A program made the translations under genes and the position numbers. From Pseudoalteromonas sp. XMcav2-N (lineage in GTDB: Bacteria > Pseudomonadota > Gammaproteobacteria > Enterobacterales > Alteromonadaceae), in the NCBI RefSeq assembly GCF_024124545.1, contig NZ_JAMXSF010000004.1, forward strand, positions 62,001 through 126,000: a stretch of 64,000 bases of DNA, in the 5' to 3' direction. The notes beneath the pieces were generated by a model. That model saw only the letters and a program-made list of their open reading frames with translations, ran no database searches and was not told the origin of the DNA. Shown here one piece after another: positions 26,309 through 36,263 of the stretch (within the stretch, counting starts at the first letter, position 1; the number at the start of each line of letters is the position of its first letter).

Positions 26309-26692
26309 TCAGTTTTGACCGTTTACCCCAGCGGTTAAAGTGAGCACACTCACCACAGCAAACAATAGCCAGGACCAATGCTTTCCTTTTGATAGACCTA
26401 ACGCCAGCACGCTGTGAAGCGCAAAGGTCACCGCGGTGATTTTCAGCAGCGCAGCAGCGGTAAATTCAGGTGATGCCAGTGTAATTAACAGTGTGGCAAA
26501 CCCCAGCCAGGCGATGGAAGTCAGATGCCAGGCAAAACGCAGCGTGCGAATGGTAAAATCGCTACTGCCAAACAGTTCAGGCAGGTTATCGCGCTTAAAC
26601 AGCCGAATGAGAATATAGCGCTCACCAAGGTAGGAGTGGGCCAGCGAAACTAAAATTAACAACGCAGCGGCAAGGTAAAGCAGTACAGTCAT
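26309..26692 (-). CDS. small membrane protein, unknown
   Basis: A 127-aa protein with four predicted transmembrane segments (about residues 3-20, 48-70, 75-97 and 104-123) and a basic loop GERYILIRLFKRDNLPELFG after the first. I do not recognise a family with certainty. AGGAG lies upstream of its start. It stands convergent to the receptor/lipoprotein unit across the terminator, and 47 nt separate it from the next gene upstream on the same strand. Confidence 0.65.
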   Translation of the reverse strand: MTVLLYLAAALLILVSLAHSYLGERYILIRLFKRDNLPELFGSSDFTIRTLRFAWHLTSIAWLGFATLLITLASPEFTAAALLKITAVTFALHSVLALGLSKGKHWSWLLFAVVSVLTLTAGVNGQN

Positions 26693-26739
26693 AAATAAAC
26701 TCCTGATTTGTAAGTTATTATATTAATTTTCTTTCGAGG

Positions 26740-27336
26740 CTAAACTCGGCATTGATCAGGTGTCAGCCTCAATAAGGAACACGGTGCTGCTCTGATCATG
26801 TCATCTGTTACCGACTGCGTCTTCGGTGACGGGAAGACATATTCGCTTTGCGCCGTTTGATATAAGTTGAAGACTGAAGTTGTATGGTGTGTTAGTTGTG
26901 TTAACGCTTCTTCCGTCAGGCCATCATAGCTGCAACTAATATTTGCGCTGTGCGTATAGTCTCCCCGGTCAAATCTGGCCTGGATAAGTACTTGGTATGA
27001 TTCAGACGTCGGGCTTTCACGGGTAAGGCTGAACTGTATTGGCGTATTTACACCGGATAACTGAAAGGATTGCTGGTATTCCCTGTCTGTTGTTCGAATG
27101 GTCGTTAACTCGCTGAAAGCAGAGCTGTCTGCCAGGCCTGTCATGGTTGGCCAGTCTCCTGTCAATACGTGATTTCTGCAAGTGCGCCAGATCAATTGGT
27201 AACTGGGCATCACCACCTGGGTACGAATAAAAGATTCAGTGTAGCGTTCGGTGTCTGGTTGATTGACGTGTGCTGGTGAGGTCATGCACCCACAGAGCAA
27301 AGCAGGGAGCAGGCAATATCCGGGGTGGGCGTTCAT
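26740..27336 (-). CDS. hypothetical lipoprotein
   Basis: A 198-aa protein with a short hydrophobic leader ending in LCGCMTSP, a plausible lipobox with Cys17. Four further cysteines (RTCRNH, ISCSYD, APCSLL, DQCRV) suggest disulfides in the periplasm. No family recognised. It may share a transcript with the membrane protein gene 47 nt downstream. Confidence 0.6.
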   Translation of the reverse strand: MNAHPGYCLLPALLCGCMTSPAHVNQPDTERYTESFIRTQVVMPSYQLIWRTCRNHVLTGDWPTMTGLADSSAFSELTTIRTTDREYQQSFQLSGVNTPIQFSLTRESPTSESYQVLIQARFDRGDYTHSANISCSYDGLTEEALTQLTHHTTSVFNLYQTAQSEYVFPSPKTQSVTDDMIRAAPCSLLRLTPDQCRV

Positions 27337-27466
27337 AGGGTCACAATCCTTGGCTCAACAGGCTTTCTTTGTACCTTATTTATTCGGATATGGCTATGTT
27401 TTACAGGCCTGAATGCCAGAACACATGTCTCTGGCTGGCGTCCCTGCCAGTGAGAACAAAGCGTGA

Positions 27467-28966
27467 TTAACTACAGCTAATAGAGTCACCACTGCTGTTA
27501 TAACAGGTCTCAGTTTGCTGAATAATGTGACGGCACATATAGGCCACATTGTTTTCCATGCAGTTGAAGTAAGTGCCATAAATGCCTGAGCTTCCGACAT
27601 TATAATCAACCCGCCATTCATAGTAAGAATACGGCAGAGTCGATTGGTCGCTCAGCCAGCGCGCAAAGACGGCACCGGATACAATGTCGTATAACGGAGT
27701 CGGGCGGACACCCAGGCTACGCCAGCCATTGTTATAGCCAGAGTATTCACCGGACATTTCAACCACCGCGTTGGCCGCCTCGTAATAGGGGTTATTAAAG
27801 TTACTGCGGTTATCCACCTTAGACAACAAGCCCTGATAGTCTTTTACCCAGGTGGTGCCTTCACAGCTGTTCAGAAACACCATACCCTTGTCATCGCCTT
27901 TACCACAGGTGCCCTGAGGCGCAGCGTCGGCACTCCAGATGTAGTCGGCACTTTTTCCGCCATGAATTTTTGCTTCATAGCCACTCGAAGAAGTGATGAT
28001 CACATCATTGTCTTTACCGCCTTCCTGGTTGGAGTTTTCGCCATTGGTAAAGAGGATATCGTCACCATTGTTACCCCAGGCTTTGTGCCAGCGCAGGCTG
28101 TTTGGATTACCATCGCCATTTTCGAACAAGGCATCGTTGCCATTGCCGCCATGTAAGCGATCTTCGCGGCCGCCATTGCCGGTCAGGTAGTCATTGCCAT
28201 CTTCGCCATACAGGGTGTCATGACCGTTGTCGCCGCTGAGTACATCATGACCCGCGCCGCCGTAGAGTTTATCGTTACCATCGCGATTACTGTTACAACT
28301 GCTCTGCTCATAAATATAGCCATTGTTGGCATTGGCCAGACGACAGCCACCGCCCAGATAGTCGTTGTCGTTGCCACCATAGAGTACATCGGTACCCTGG
28401 CCACCCATCAGCAAGTCGCCGCCATTATCACCCCATAGGGTGTCGTCGTTATAGTCACCAAACAGTTTGTCATGATGGTTGCCGCCCTTGAGCTGGTCGT
28501 TACCCCAGCCACCGTGAAGCGTGTCGCTGCCATCTTCACCGAACAGCTGGTCATTACCACTATTGCCCTTGAGGGTATCGTTGCCCCGGCCACCGTAGAG
28601 CCGATCGTTCTGATTACCCGAGATCAGGGTGTCATTACCATATTGACCGTACAAGGTTTGCGGCACCGAAATATTGCTGGCATTGAACGAATCGGCCCCA
28701 TTGCCCAGGCGGGCTTCAAGCGCACTGATCTGGCTCATAAAGAAGGTTTCACAGCTACTGTTGCTACCCAATTTACGGGTCACGGTCAGAGTATCGCCAG
28801 ATTTACTGAGGGTGAACTGTTCGCTGTGACCTGAGCCCTTAACTTTCAGTGTTTCGCCATCCAGGTATGCTGAAGCGCCGCCCGTAAGCCCGCTACAGGC
28901 TGCCATTGCCTGCCCAGAGGTGCCCAGCGTAACCGCCAGGCAGAGCGCATTTAACTTGGTGTTCAT
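27467..28966 (-). CDS. RTX-repeat (calcium-binding) protein with Sec signal peptide
   Basis: A 499-aa protein with a clear Sec signal peptide (LNALCLAVTLGTSGQAMA-A). Residues about 105-290 hold some fifteen RTX nonapeptide-like units (GGxGNDxLx: LYGGRGNDTLKG, LFGEDGSDTLHG, LYGGAGHDVLSG), which in the family bind Ca2+ and fold outside the cell. The C-terminal 200 residues have paired cysteines and aromatic residues and no recognised catalytic motif. Most RTX proteins lack a Sec signal and leave by a type I exporter; none is nearby, so this one probably uses Sec plus type II secretion or stays in the periplasm. Confidence 0.85.
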   Translation of the reverse strand: MNTKLNALCLAVTLGTSGQAMAACSGLTGGASAYLDGETLKVKGSGHSEQFTLSKSGDTLTVTRKLGSNSSCETFFMSQISALEARLGNGADSFNASNISVPQTLYGQYGNDTLISGNQNDRLYGGRGNDTLKGNSGNDQLFGEDGSDTLHGGWGNDQLKGGNHHDKLFGDYNDDTLWGDNGGDLLMGGQGTDVLYGGNDNDYLGGGCRLANANNGYIYEQSSCNSNRDGNDKLYGGAGHDVLSGDNGHDTLYGEDGNDYLTGNGGREDRLHGGNGNDALFENGDGNPNSLRWHKAWGNNGDDILFTNGENSNQEGGKDNDVIITSSSGYEAKIHGGKSADYIWSADAAPQGTCGKGDDKGMVFLNSCEGTTWVKDYQGLLSKVDNRSNFNNPYYEAANAVVEMSGEYSGYNNGWRSLGVRPTPLYDIVSGAVFARWLSDQSTLPYSYYEWRVDYNVGSSGIYGTYFNCMENNVAYMCRHIIQQTETCYNSSGDSISCS

Positions 28967-29224
28967 TCGCGTTCCTTAGTTTCTTATTTTAGGTACTTTT
29001 ATGCTGAGGGTAGCGGACAAATCTGCATGGAATATGGAGTGACTGGTCTGTACTGTTTTGTTTTTACTTCTTTTTAATGAAAAAGCACTATGCAGCCAGT
29101 GAACAATACCAAGTACCCGTACAGTCGTTTGTGCCACGCCGAAATGCCACCTGCCCATTAATATCAGTTTCAAAAATGCGACACACCTTTGTCATACATG
29201 CCCCATAAACTGTTTCTCAAAATC
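28967..29224. other. promoter region between divergent RTX and TonB receptor genes
   Basis: No gene is seen. The stretch must hold the RTX-protein promoter on the minus strand and the upstream part of the receptor promoter; the GntR-type operator begins at its right end. I see no other convincing motif. Confidence 0.5.
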
Positions 29225-29236
29225 TGGTCTAGACCA
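29225..29236. promoter_or_regulatory. GntR-type operator TGGTCTAGACCA before the receptor
   Basis: A perfect 12-bp palindrome 40 nt before the receptor ATG. The same 12 bp occur in the phnW promoter at 38132-38143. The probable ligand-responsive repressor is the UTRA-type GntR protein encoded at 36264-36956. Confidence 0.85.
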
Positions 29237-29276
29237 AATGATTGCTAATTATTAAATAACTTTTCTTGGGGATGAC

Positions 29277-32114
29277 ATGAACAAACTGACACCGATAGCC
29301 GCGGGCATATTGGCCATGACAAGTTTTTCTGCGCTGGCAGATGGCTCAATTACAGGCTTAATTACGGATGCATCAGGCACGCTATCAGGCGCTAAAATTT
29401 CAGTGGTGGGTACTAAATCAACCACATCGACCGATTATCAGGGGCAATTCAATTTATCGCGCCTGCCTGCGGGCACACACACGCTGCGTGTGGAGTATCT
29501 GGGCTATCCGTCTGCTGACTTTGATATCACGGTCGTGGATGGGGAGGTTGTGGATTTGGGCAGTTTAAGCCTTAATCGTAACGACAATACACTGGAAGAA
29601 GTGGTCGCCGTGGGCCATATGCGCCGTGGTGCTATGAAGGCCATCAACATTCAAAAAGAGTCCGACAATATTAAAAATGTACTGTCGGCGGATGGTATAG
29701 GTAAATTGCCGGATCGTAATGCGGCGGAAGCCGTGCAGCGTATGCCGGGCGTATCCATTGAACGGGATCAGGGGGAAGGTCGCTTTGTGGCTGTTCGTGG
29801 CTTGCCGGCTCAATGGAACTCTACGTCGATAAACGGTGATCGCTTACCGACCGCGGAAGAAGAGACGACCAGCCGTGCGGTGGCCTTTGATTTTTTCCCG
29901 ACCGATATGATTGAGCTGGTGGAAGTATCCAAAGCCATTACGCCGGATATGGAAGGAGATGCGATTGGCGGTAACATCAATTTTGTGACACGCCGGGCAC
30001 CAGATGAGCGCCTGCTTTCTGTGAATGTGGGCGTGGGAGATTCTGAGAAAGCCGAAGGCGGCAGTCATTCCTTTAACCTGCTCTACGGTGACCGCTTAGC
30101 CAATGATAAGTTTGGCTTTTTAATTAACGCCACCGCCTGGGAACGTGACTGGGCGACTGACAACTATGAACCACGCCGCGAAGTAGATGAAGAGGGCGTC
30201 GCAGGTGTACACAGATTAGAACTACGTGACTACACAGGAACGCGCAAAACCTACGGTCTGAATATGTCGGGCGAATACCTGCTGGATAAGGGAGTTGTCT
30301 ATGCTAAAGCCATGTATGGCACCTTGTCGGACGTGGAAACCCATTACAAGCATCGAGTGCGCTACAACAAAAATCGCGTAGAGCTTCAGCATATTCATGA
30401 TGAACTGATCACCGAGATGACGGGGTTTGAGTTTGGTGGTGAGTTCGACATCGACTTCAATACGCGTCTGGAATGGAAGCTGAGCACCTATGAGAATCAG
30501 TTTGAGTATGGTGACATTCCTAATGGTAAAGACAATGCCTATTATGTGGTTAAGTTTAAACAAGGTGTCGAGTTTGATGCTGATGTGGGCATGCGCGATG
30601 GCGAAAACAAAGAAACCGGCCTGATCTATAACACCATAGATGGCGGCACCGATCCGGCGCACCAGATTGGCATGCATCTGCCGGATGACTGGGTGATGGA
30701 TCCCAACAAAGCCGTGCTGGCAGATGTTGAGCTCTATGGGGTAGATATTAAAGAAAAAGACAAAATCGTCGCCCAGTTTGACCTGATCCACACATATTCA
30801 GACCAGCTTGAGTTTAAAACTGGCTTTAAATACCGAGACAAAGAACGTAATGCCAGCTTCTTCGATAAGTTTTACAGCTGGAACGACGACGAGTTTGGAC
30901 CAACGCCGACACTGGCGCAGGTAGCAGATGAGTTAGGCGTCAGCTTAGTGGATCAACCTGGTCGACGTGACTACCTCGATAACTATGAGATTGACTATCA
31001 AAAGCACTTCTCAAAAGTGATCCCAGTGAATGATCTGAAGCGCTGGTGGGACGAAAATAATCACAAGTTAAATTACGACCTGGACGACTCTGAGGTGGTA
31101 GAAAACGGCGGTGGTTTAAGTCGTAACTTTGACCTGGAAGAAAGCCATTTATCTGTCTACGGTATGTCGACTTACACGCCTTCAGAGCGCTGGACAATCT
31201 TAGGTGGCCTGCGTGCAACGCAGACCAAAACGGATGTATTTGGTTATGTGGCGGTGAAGAATGATGACGGAACCCGCGTTGAACCAGAGCATGGCGGTAA
31301 AGACTATTGGTCCGTGTTGCCTTCAGTACATGTTACCTATCATCAGGACGAAATGACCAATGTACGACTGGCGTTGACTCGTACGTTCGCCCGTCCTGGT
31401 TTTGGCCAGCTATCACCGGGCAGCACGTACCTGGAAATTGAAAACCAGTTGCGCTCAGGCAACCCTGAGCTGGACCCGACTTACTCAAATAACCTTGATT
31501 TGATGTATGAGCACTACTTTGATAATGCTGGCGTTATCTCCGCAGGGTACTTTTATAAACAGATCATCGATCCGGTTTTCTCTCAGAGCTATCAGGGCAC
31601 TTATCGGGGCAATTCCGTGACGGTGAAAAGCCCGCTGAATGGCGATGATGCCTGGTTGCATGGGATTGAGTTCAATGCCAACTCCAGTCTGGCATTTGTC
31701 AATGAGTCATTCGATAACTTTGGTATGAGCGTGAACTTTACCCTGATGGATTCAGAAATGGACATCCCGGGTCGTGACGATAAAGTGAAGATCTCCCGTC
31801 AGGCCGATGCGCTGTATAACGTTGCTTTTTACTATGACAATGGTGACTTTGCGGCGCGTATTGCAGTGAACCATAAGGGGGAGTACATCGAAGATCACGG
31901 CGATAACACGACGCTGGACACGTATTATGGAGATTATACAAGCGTCGATGCCACCGCGTCTTACTACCTCAACGACAATGCCATGATTTATCTGGAACTC
32001 AACAACCTGACCGATGAGCCGCTACAGTATTTCACTGGATCGGAACAGCGTCCGAACCAAATCGAATACTACGGTATCCGTGGTCAGATTGGTTTTAAAT
32101 ACGATTTCTTTTAA
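29277..32114 (+). CDS. TonB-dependent receptor, first gene of the phosphonate unit
   Basis: A 945-aa outer-membrane receptor with a signal peptide (GILAMTSFSALA), an N-terminal carboxypeptidase-regulatory-like domain (about 22-100, GSITGLITDASGTLSGAKISV), a plug (LPDRNAAEAVQRMPGVSIERDQGEGRF within 140-170) and a barrel ending GQIGFKYDFF. It resembles the Caulobacter/Xanthomonas type of receptor that takes large substrates. GGGG precedes the ATG. The operator 40 nt upstream is shared with phnW, and AEP catabolic genes follow, so the cargo is inferred to be a phosphonate-bearing molecule. Nothing in the sequence names the ligand directly. Confidence 0.87.
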   Translation: MNKLTPIAAGILAMTSFSALADGSITGLITDASGTLSGAKISVVGTKSTTSTDYQGQFNLSRLPAGTHTLRVEYLGYPSADFDITVVDGEVVDLGSLSLNRNDNTLEEVVAVGHMRRGAMKAINIQKESDNIKNVLSADGIGKLPDRNAAEAVQRMPGVSIERDQGEGRFVAVRGLPAQWNSTSINGDRLPTAEEETTSRAVAFDFFPTDMIELVEVSKAITPDMEGDAIGGNINFVTRRAPDERLLSVNVGVGDSEKAEGGSHSFNLLYGDRLANDKFGFLINATAWERDWATDNYEPRREVDEEGVAGVHRLELRDYTGTRKTYGLNMSGEYLLDKGVVYAKAMYGTLSDVETHYKHRVRYNKNRVELQHIHDELITEMTGFEFGGEFDIDFNTRLEWKLSTYENQFEYGDIPNGKDNAYYVVKFKQGVEFDADVGMRDGENKETGLIYNTIDGGTDPAHQIGMHLPDDWVMDPNKAVLADVELYGVDIKEKDKIVAQFDLIHTYSDQLEFKTGFKYRDKERNASFFDKFYSWNDDEFGPTPTLAQVADELGVSLVDQPGRRDYLDNYEIDYQKHFSKVIPVNDLKRWWDENNHKLNYDLDDSEVVENGGGLSRNFDLEESHLSVYGMSTYTPSERWTILGGLRATQTKTDVFGYVAVKNDDGTRVEPEHGGKDYWSVLPSVHVTYHQDEMTNVRLALTRTFARPGFGQLSPGSTYLEIENQLRSGNPELDPTYSNNLDLMYEHYFDNAGVISAGYFYKQIIDPVFSQSYQGTYRGNSVTVKSPLNGDDAWLHGIEFNANSSLAFVNESFDNFGMSVNFTLMDSEMDIPGRDDKVKISRQADALYNVAFYYDNGDFAARIAVNHKGEYIEDHGDNTTLDTYYGDYTSVDATASYYLNDNAMIYLELNNLTDEPLQYFTGSEQRPNQIEYYGIRGQIGFKYDFF

Positions 32115-32126
32115 TCGCACTGTCAA

Positions 32127-32158
32127 CTGGGAAGGTTAGCCTTCCCAGTCTTCTTTTT
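32127..32158 (+). terminator. terminator within the phosphonate unit
   Basis: CTGGGAAGG and CCTTCCCAG form a perfect 9-bp stem with a TTAG loop, followed by TCTTCTTTTT. It lies between the receptor and the transporter genes and may reduce transcription of the downstream enzymes relative to the receptor. Confidence 0.75.
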
Positions 32159-32172
32159 CAGGTAATAGTGTT

Positions 32173-33486
32173 ATGTCATTCATCAATCGCGTTATTCAGC
32201 GCAGCCACACCTGGGTGTTTGTTGTGTATGCTTCTTCGGCGGCATTTATGACTTACTTCTGCATGTATGCGTTTCGTAAACCCTTTTCTGTTGGCAAGTT
32301 CGAGCAGGTTGAGGCGTTTATTGGCGTGCTTGATTTTAAGATAGCGCTGGTGCTGGCTCAGGTGTTTGGCTATTTGTTGTCTAAATTCATAGGTATCAAG
32401 GTGGTATCCGAGTTAACTGCAAATCGCAGAGCGCTGGCCATACTGACACTGGTGATGGCCGCGCAGTTAGCGCTGGTGTTATTCGCACTGGTACCGGAGC
32501 AACTCAAACCGCTGATGATGTTCTTAAATGGCGTGCCGCTTGGCATGATCTGGGGGATTGTTTTTAGCTTTTTAGAAGGGCGAAAAACCTCTGAGATCCT
32601 CGGTGCGTTTTTAAGTGTGACCTTCATCGTGGCATCGGGTTTGGTGCGCACTGTGGGGCAATGGCTGATAGTCGATCTGAACGTAACAGAATACTGGATG
32701 CCAGCCACAACCGGGGCCATTTTCACGGTACCTTTATTTGTATCGGTGTATTTGCTGGCGCAAACCCCGCCGCCTTCGCTGGACGACCAAAGTGCAAGGC
32801 AAGCCCGTGCGCCTATGAATGCTCAGCAGCGTCTGGCGTTTTTCCTCCGTTATGCGCCGGGCATTTTACTGCTTATCACTAGTTTTTTGCTGTTTACCGG
32901 TTTGCGAGATTTTCGCGATAACTTCTCTGCGGAGATCTGGCAGGCACTCGGTCACGGCGAAGAGCCTGCGATTTTTGCCTATGCGGGCATTCGCATCGCC
33001 GGTGTCGTGTTGTTTGTGCTCGCTGCTATGGTGATGATTAAGAACAACACCAGTGCGTTTTTAAGTAATCATGGCTTTATTTTGTTGGGTTGCGTGCTGC
33101 TTGGAGGCACCACCTATGCGTTTGAGCAGCACTGGATAGACGGCAAAAGCTGGATGGTGTGGCTGGGTGCCGGACTGTATATCGCTTACATCCCTTATAA
33201 CTGCTTTTTGTTTGATCGCATGATTTCAGCCGTAGGCTCAACGGCGAATGCGGGTTTTTTAATTTACCTCGCCGATTCAGCGGGTTACCTGGGGAGTGTC
33301 AGCATCTTGTTGTATCGCACATTTGCCTCCCCGGAGATCAGCTGGCTCGCGTTTTTTATTCAACTTTGTTACCTGGTAGCAATCCTTGGTGGCGCGCTGG
33401 TGGTTGGCTCTATGGTGTATTTCAGTATCCGCCTGTTACGCCGGGGCCACATGCCACTGACCAACTCGCCTTCACGGCCGGCATAA
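32173..33486 (+). CDS. MFS-like transporter (DUF5690 family)
   Basis: A 437-aa inner-membrane protein with about twelve transmembrane segments, related to organophosphate/hexose-phosphate type MFS carriers; the YFCMYAFRKPFSVGKF stretch after the first helix and NGVPLGMIWGIVFSFLEGRKTSE are typical of the DUF5690 group. AGGTAATAGTGTT precedes the ATG. Its place between the receptor and phnX makes it the probable inner-membrane carrier for AEP or a related compound, since no phnSTUV or other ABC phosphonate importer is in the window. Confidence 0.82.
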   Translation: MSFINRVIQRSHTWVFVVYASSAAFMTYFCMYAFRKPFSVGKFEQVEAFIGVLDFKIALVLAQVFGYLLSKFIGIKVVSELTANRRALAILTLVMAAQLALVLFALVPEQLKPLMMFLNGVPLGMIWGIVFSFLEGRKTSEILGAFLSVTFIVASGLVRTVGQWLIVDLNVTEYWMPATTGAIFTVPLFVSVYLLAQTPPPSLDDQSARQARAPMNAQQRLAFFLRYAPGILLLITSFLLFTGLRDFRDNFSAEIWQALGHGEEPAIFAYAGIRIAGVVLFVLAAMVMIKNNTSAFLSNHGFILLGCVLLGGTTYAFEQHWIDGKSWMVWLGAGLYIAYIPYNCFLFDRMISAVGSTANAGFLIYLADSAGYLGSVSILLYRTFASPEISWLAFFIQLCYLVAILGGALVVGSMVYFSIRLLRRGHMPLTNSPSRPA

Positions 33487-33514
33487 GCGCCGCACATTAT
33501 CATAAGGAAACCAC

Positions 33515-34321
33515 ATGAATCATATTGAAGCTGTCATTTTAGACTGGGCTGGAACTGTCGTGGATTATGGCTCTGTTGCCCCCACTACCATTTTTGTTGA
33601 GGCCTTCAAGCAGGCTTATGACTTTGATATTTCTCTAGCAGAAGCCCGTGTACCAATGGGCATGGGCAAGTGGGATCACATAAAAACACTTGGTCAGCTG
33701 CCTTCGGTTGATGCGCGCTGGCAGGCACAGTTTGGCCAGGCCATGAGCGATGACACGGTCGATACTATTTACAACACTTTTATGCCGTTGCAAAAAGCCA
33801 AGGTGGCGCAACATGCAACGCCGATTGCCGGTGCACTTGATACCATCGGCTGGTTACAGGCGCAGCAGATCAAAGTGGGTTCTTGCTCAGGCTATCCACG
33901 CGAAGTGATGGAGATCCTGGTACCAGAAGCGGCAAAGCAAGGGTATAGCCCGGACTGCTGGGTCGCCAGTGACGACACCATAGGGTCAAGACCGGGTCCC
34001 TGGATGGCATTAGAAAATGTACAGAAGTTGGGGATCAATGACGTGGCCAACTGCATCAAATTTGACGACTCAGCGCCGGGTATTACAGAAGGGCTACGTG
34101 CAGGTATGTGGACTGTGGGTCTGGCGGTCACTGGCAATGCCATCGGTTTAACCGAAGCTGAGTGGCGGGACCTGACGGCTGAGCAGCAAAGTGTGCTGAA
34201 AGAAAAAGCTTATTCTGAGCTGTATCAGGCTGGCGCCCATTTTGTGGTCGACTCTTTGGCGGATGCCATTCCCGTGATCCAGCAGATCATGGCGAAACGA
34301 GCCAGACACCAGCGCCCATGA
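33515..34321 (+). CDS. phnX: phosphonoacetaldehyde hydrolase
   Basis: A 268-aa HAD-superfamily enzyme; the nucleophile motif is [13 protein letters not shown] near the N-terminus, and the Schiff-base lysine region [10 protein letters not shown] and the CSGYPREVM and [14 protein letters not shown] stretches match phosphonatase. It splits phosphonoacetaldehyde into acetaldehyde and phosphate, the C-P bond-breaking step of AEP use. AAGGA precedes the ATG. Its stop overlaps the next ATG by 4 nt. Confidence 0.95.
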   Translation: MNHIEAVILDWAGTVVDYGSVAPTTIFVEAFKQAYDFDISLAEARVPMGMGKWDHIKTLGQLPSVDARWQAQFGQAMSDDTVDTIYNTFMPLQKAKVAQHATPIAGALDTIGWLQAQQIKVGSCSGYPREVMEILVPEAAKQGYSPDCWVASDDTIGSRPGPWMALENVQKLGINDVANCIKFDDSAPGITEGLRAGMWTVGLAVTGNAIGLTEAEWRDLTAEQQSVLKEKAYSELYQAGAHFVVDSLADAIPVIQQIMAKRARHQRP

Positions 34322-35712
34322 GCCACAGTCAGCCATTTTGGTTCAGGCAGGCGCAGGCGTTGACGGACGACAAAACAACCAAGCCATTAACTGCCCATAT
34401 TCACAGTGATGTGTGTATTGTCGGTGGCGGTTATACCGGGCTTTGGAGTGCCATTAAAATAAAGCAACAGTCGCCCAACACCGATGTCACCCTGGTTGAG
34501 AAAGGCCGCTGTGGCGAAGGGGCATCCGGGCGCAACGGCGGTTGTATGCTGACCTTTGCGACTAAGCTGAATACCTTGCTCAGGCTGTTTGGTGTTGAAG
34601 AAGCCATTCGTCTGGTACAGGCATCCGAGCAGGCGGTATTCGATATTCAGCGATTTTGTCATCGCTACAATATTGACGCTGAGGTGCGCGCTGAAGGCGC
34701 GCTTTACACTGCCACCAATGCGGCACAGGCGCAATCTTTGTCACATCCAGTGTCTTTGCTTGAACAGCATGGTATCAATCGCTGGCAGGCGTTAGCGCAG
34801 GCTGATGCCATCAGGCTTTCAGGCAGCACACAAACCCGTGCAGCGATTGCCACTGATGCCGCAGGCAGTGTGCATCCGGGCAAGCTGGTGCTGGGCCTCA
34901 AAAAAGTGGCCCAGTCGCTGGGCGTGAAGATTTATGAGCAGTCACCTATGACGGGGTTGCAGGGCAGCACTAATCCGACGGTTGAAACACGCCTCGGTAG
35001 CGTGAAAGCAAAGAAAGTGGTTATCGCCATTAATGGCTGGATGGGGCAATGTTTCCCGCGCTTTAATCGCCACTATGTACTGGTGTCTTCCGATATGATG
35101 ATCACCCGGCCGATGGGGCAAGCCCTGGCCGACATAGGCCTGTCCCACGGTAAAGCGGTGGCTGATTCACGTATTTTTGTACACTATTACAGAACCAGTG
35201 CGGATGGCCGCCTGATGCTGGGTAAGGGCGGTAATCTGTTTGCTTATGGCAATAAAATGCTCAGCGCATTCGACAAACCCAGTGGTTTTGAAGCCATGCT
35301 CAAAGCCAGCTTTCGGCATCTGTTTCCTGCACTGGGTGGCGCGTTTGAAACGAGCTGGACAGGGGCGTCAGACAGGTCTGCTACCGGCCTGCCATTTTTT
35401 GGCCGACTGAATGGTAACCCCAATGTATTTTATGGGCTGGGTTATTCGGGCAATGGTGTTGTACAAAGCTATCTGGGTGGTGAGATCTTGTCGTCGCTGG
35501 TATTGGGGTTAGACAATGCCTGGGCACGCAGCGGTCTGGCACAAGGACCGCTGGGCACATTCCCGCCTGAGCCAATACGTTATTTAGGGGCGCAACTGGT
35601 AAAACAGTCGGTGCAGCGTAAAGAGCGGTGTGAAGATGCCGGCCACTCCCCCTGGTGGCTTGATATGCAGTTATCAAAGCTGGCGGCCGCCGCCGGTAAG
35701 GCTGATAAATGA
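34318..35712 (+). CDS. FAD-dependent amine oxidoreductase of phosphonate clusters
   Basis: A 464-aa DAO-type flavoprotein with the dinucleotide motif [17 protein letters not shown] near residue 30 and [10 protein letters not shown], then a C-terminal [14 protein letters not shown] and [16 protein letters not shown]. Enzymes of this type in AEP clusters oxidise AEP or N-methyl-AEP to phosphonoacetaldehyde (family knowledge, recalled), giving a transaminase-independent route to the PhnX substrate. It is coupled by ATGA overlaps to phnX before it and the HD protein after it. Confidence 0.85.
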   Translation: MSHSQPFWFRQAQALTDDKTTKPLTAHIHSDVCIVGGGYTGLWSAIKIKQQSPNTDVTLVEKGRCGEGASGRNGGCMLTFATKLNTLLRLFGVEEAIRLVQASEQAVFDIQRFCHRYNIDAEVRAEGALYTATNAAQAQSLSHPVSLLEQHGINRWQALAQADAIRLSGSTQTRAAIATDAAGSVHPGKLVLGLKKVAQSLGVKIYEQSPMTGLQGSTNPTVETRLGSVKAKKVVIAINGWMGQCFPRFNRHYVLVSSDMMITRPMGQALADIGLSHGKAVADSRIFVHYYRTSADGRLMLGKGGNLFAYGNKMLSAFDKPSGFEAMLKASFRHLFPALGGAFETSWTGASDRSATGLPFFGRLNGNPNVFYGLGYSGNGVVQSYLGGEILSSLVLGLDNAWARSGLAQGPLGTFPPEPIRYLGAQLVKQSVQRKERCEDAGHSPWWLDMQLSKLAAAAGKADK

Positions 35713-36257
35713 CAGACACCATAGATGAAATTGCCTGTTTGTTTAGACTGTTCGGTGACAATACTTACGGCGAAGCATGCACACAGATCAGCCATGCAGT
35801 CAGCAGCGCCTGGCATGCACAACAGCATCAGGCAGCGCCTGACATGGTGTGCGCAGCATTTTTGCATGATATTGGCCACTTTATCGCGGACAAAGCTCAG
35901 TTAGAGGGGCTGGACCAATGGGGGCACAGTGAGCATGCTGACATTGCCAGTCACTGGCTCGCACAAAAGGGGTTTCCCGCTAGCGTTTATTTGCCAATTC
36001 GCTATCATGTGCAGGCAAAACGCTACGCTGCCAGAATAGCTGGAGCCCGGTGCTTATCTGACGCAAGCTGGCAGACCTTGCAACAGCAGGGCGGAGCAAT
36101 GACTGACAGCGAAGCGCGTGCGTTTGAAGCGCTCGGCTGTTTTGCTCAGGCGATGGAACTGCGCCGATATGACGACTCAGGCAAACCCAGCCACATCATC
36201 GACACAGACATTGCACCCTGGCTGGCGCTGACCACTCAGGTGTTAACAGGACAATAG
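35709..36257 (+). CDS. HD-domain protein, PhnZ-like
   Basis: A 182-aa HD-domain protein with the metal motif AAFLHDIGHF, a following WGHSEHADI and YLPIRYHVQAKRY, as in the phosphonate-associated HD group that includes the di-iron oxygenase PhnZ. PhnZ cleaves 1-hydroxy-AEP to glycine and phosphate, but it needs PhnY to make that substrate, and no PhnY-type dioxygenase is in the window. It overlaps the FAD gene stop by 4 nt. Activity on another alpha-hydroxyphosphonate is possible. Confidence 0.82.
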   Translation: MTDTIDEIACLFRLFGDNTYGEACTQISHAVSSAWHAQQHQAAPDMVCAAFLHDIGHFIADKAQLEGLDQWGHSEHADIASHWLAQKGFPASVYLPIRYHVQAKRYAARIAGARCLSDASWQTLQQQGGAMTDSEARAFEALGCFAQAMELRRYDDSGKPSHIIDTDIAPWLALTTQVLTGQ

Positions 36258-36263
36258 GGACTT

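Noticed and set aside
28183-28834. Several open frames of 60-120 aa on both strands inside the RTX gene
   Set aside because: They are shadows of the repetitive GGxGND coding sequence; they have low-complexity translations and no ribosome sites.
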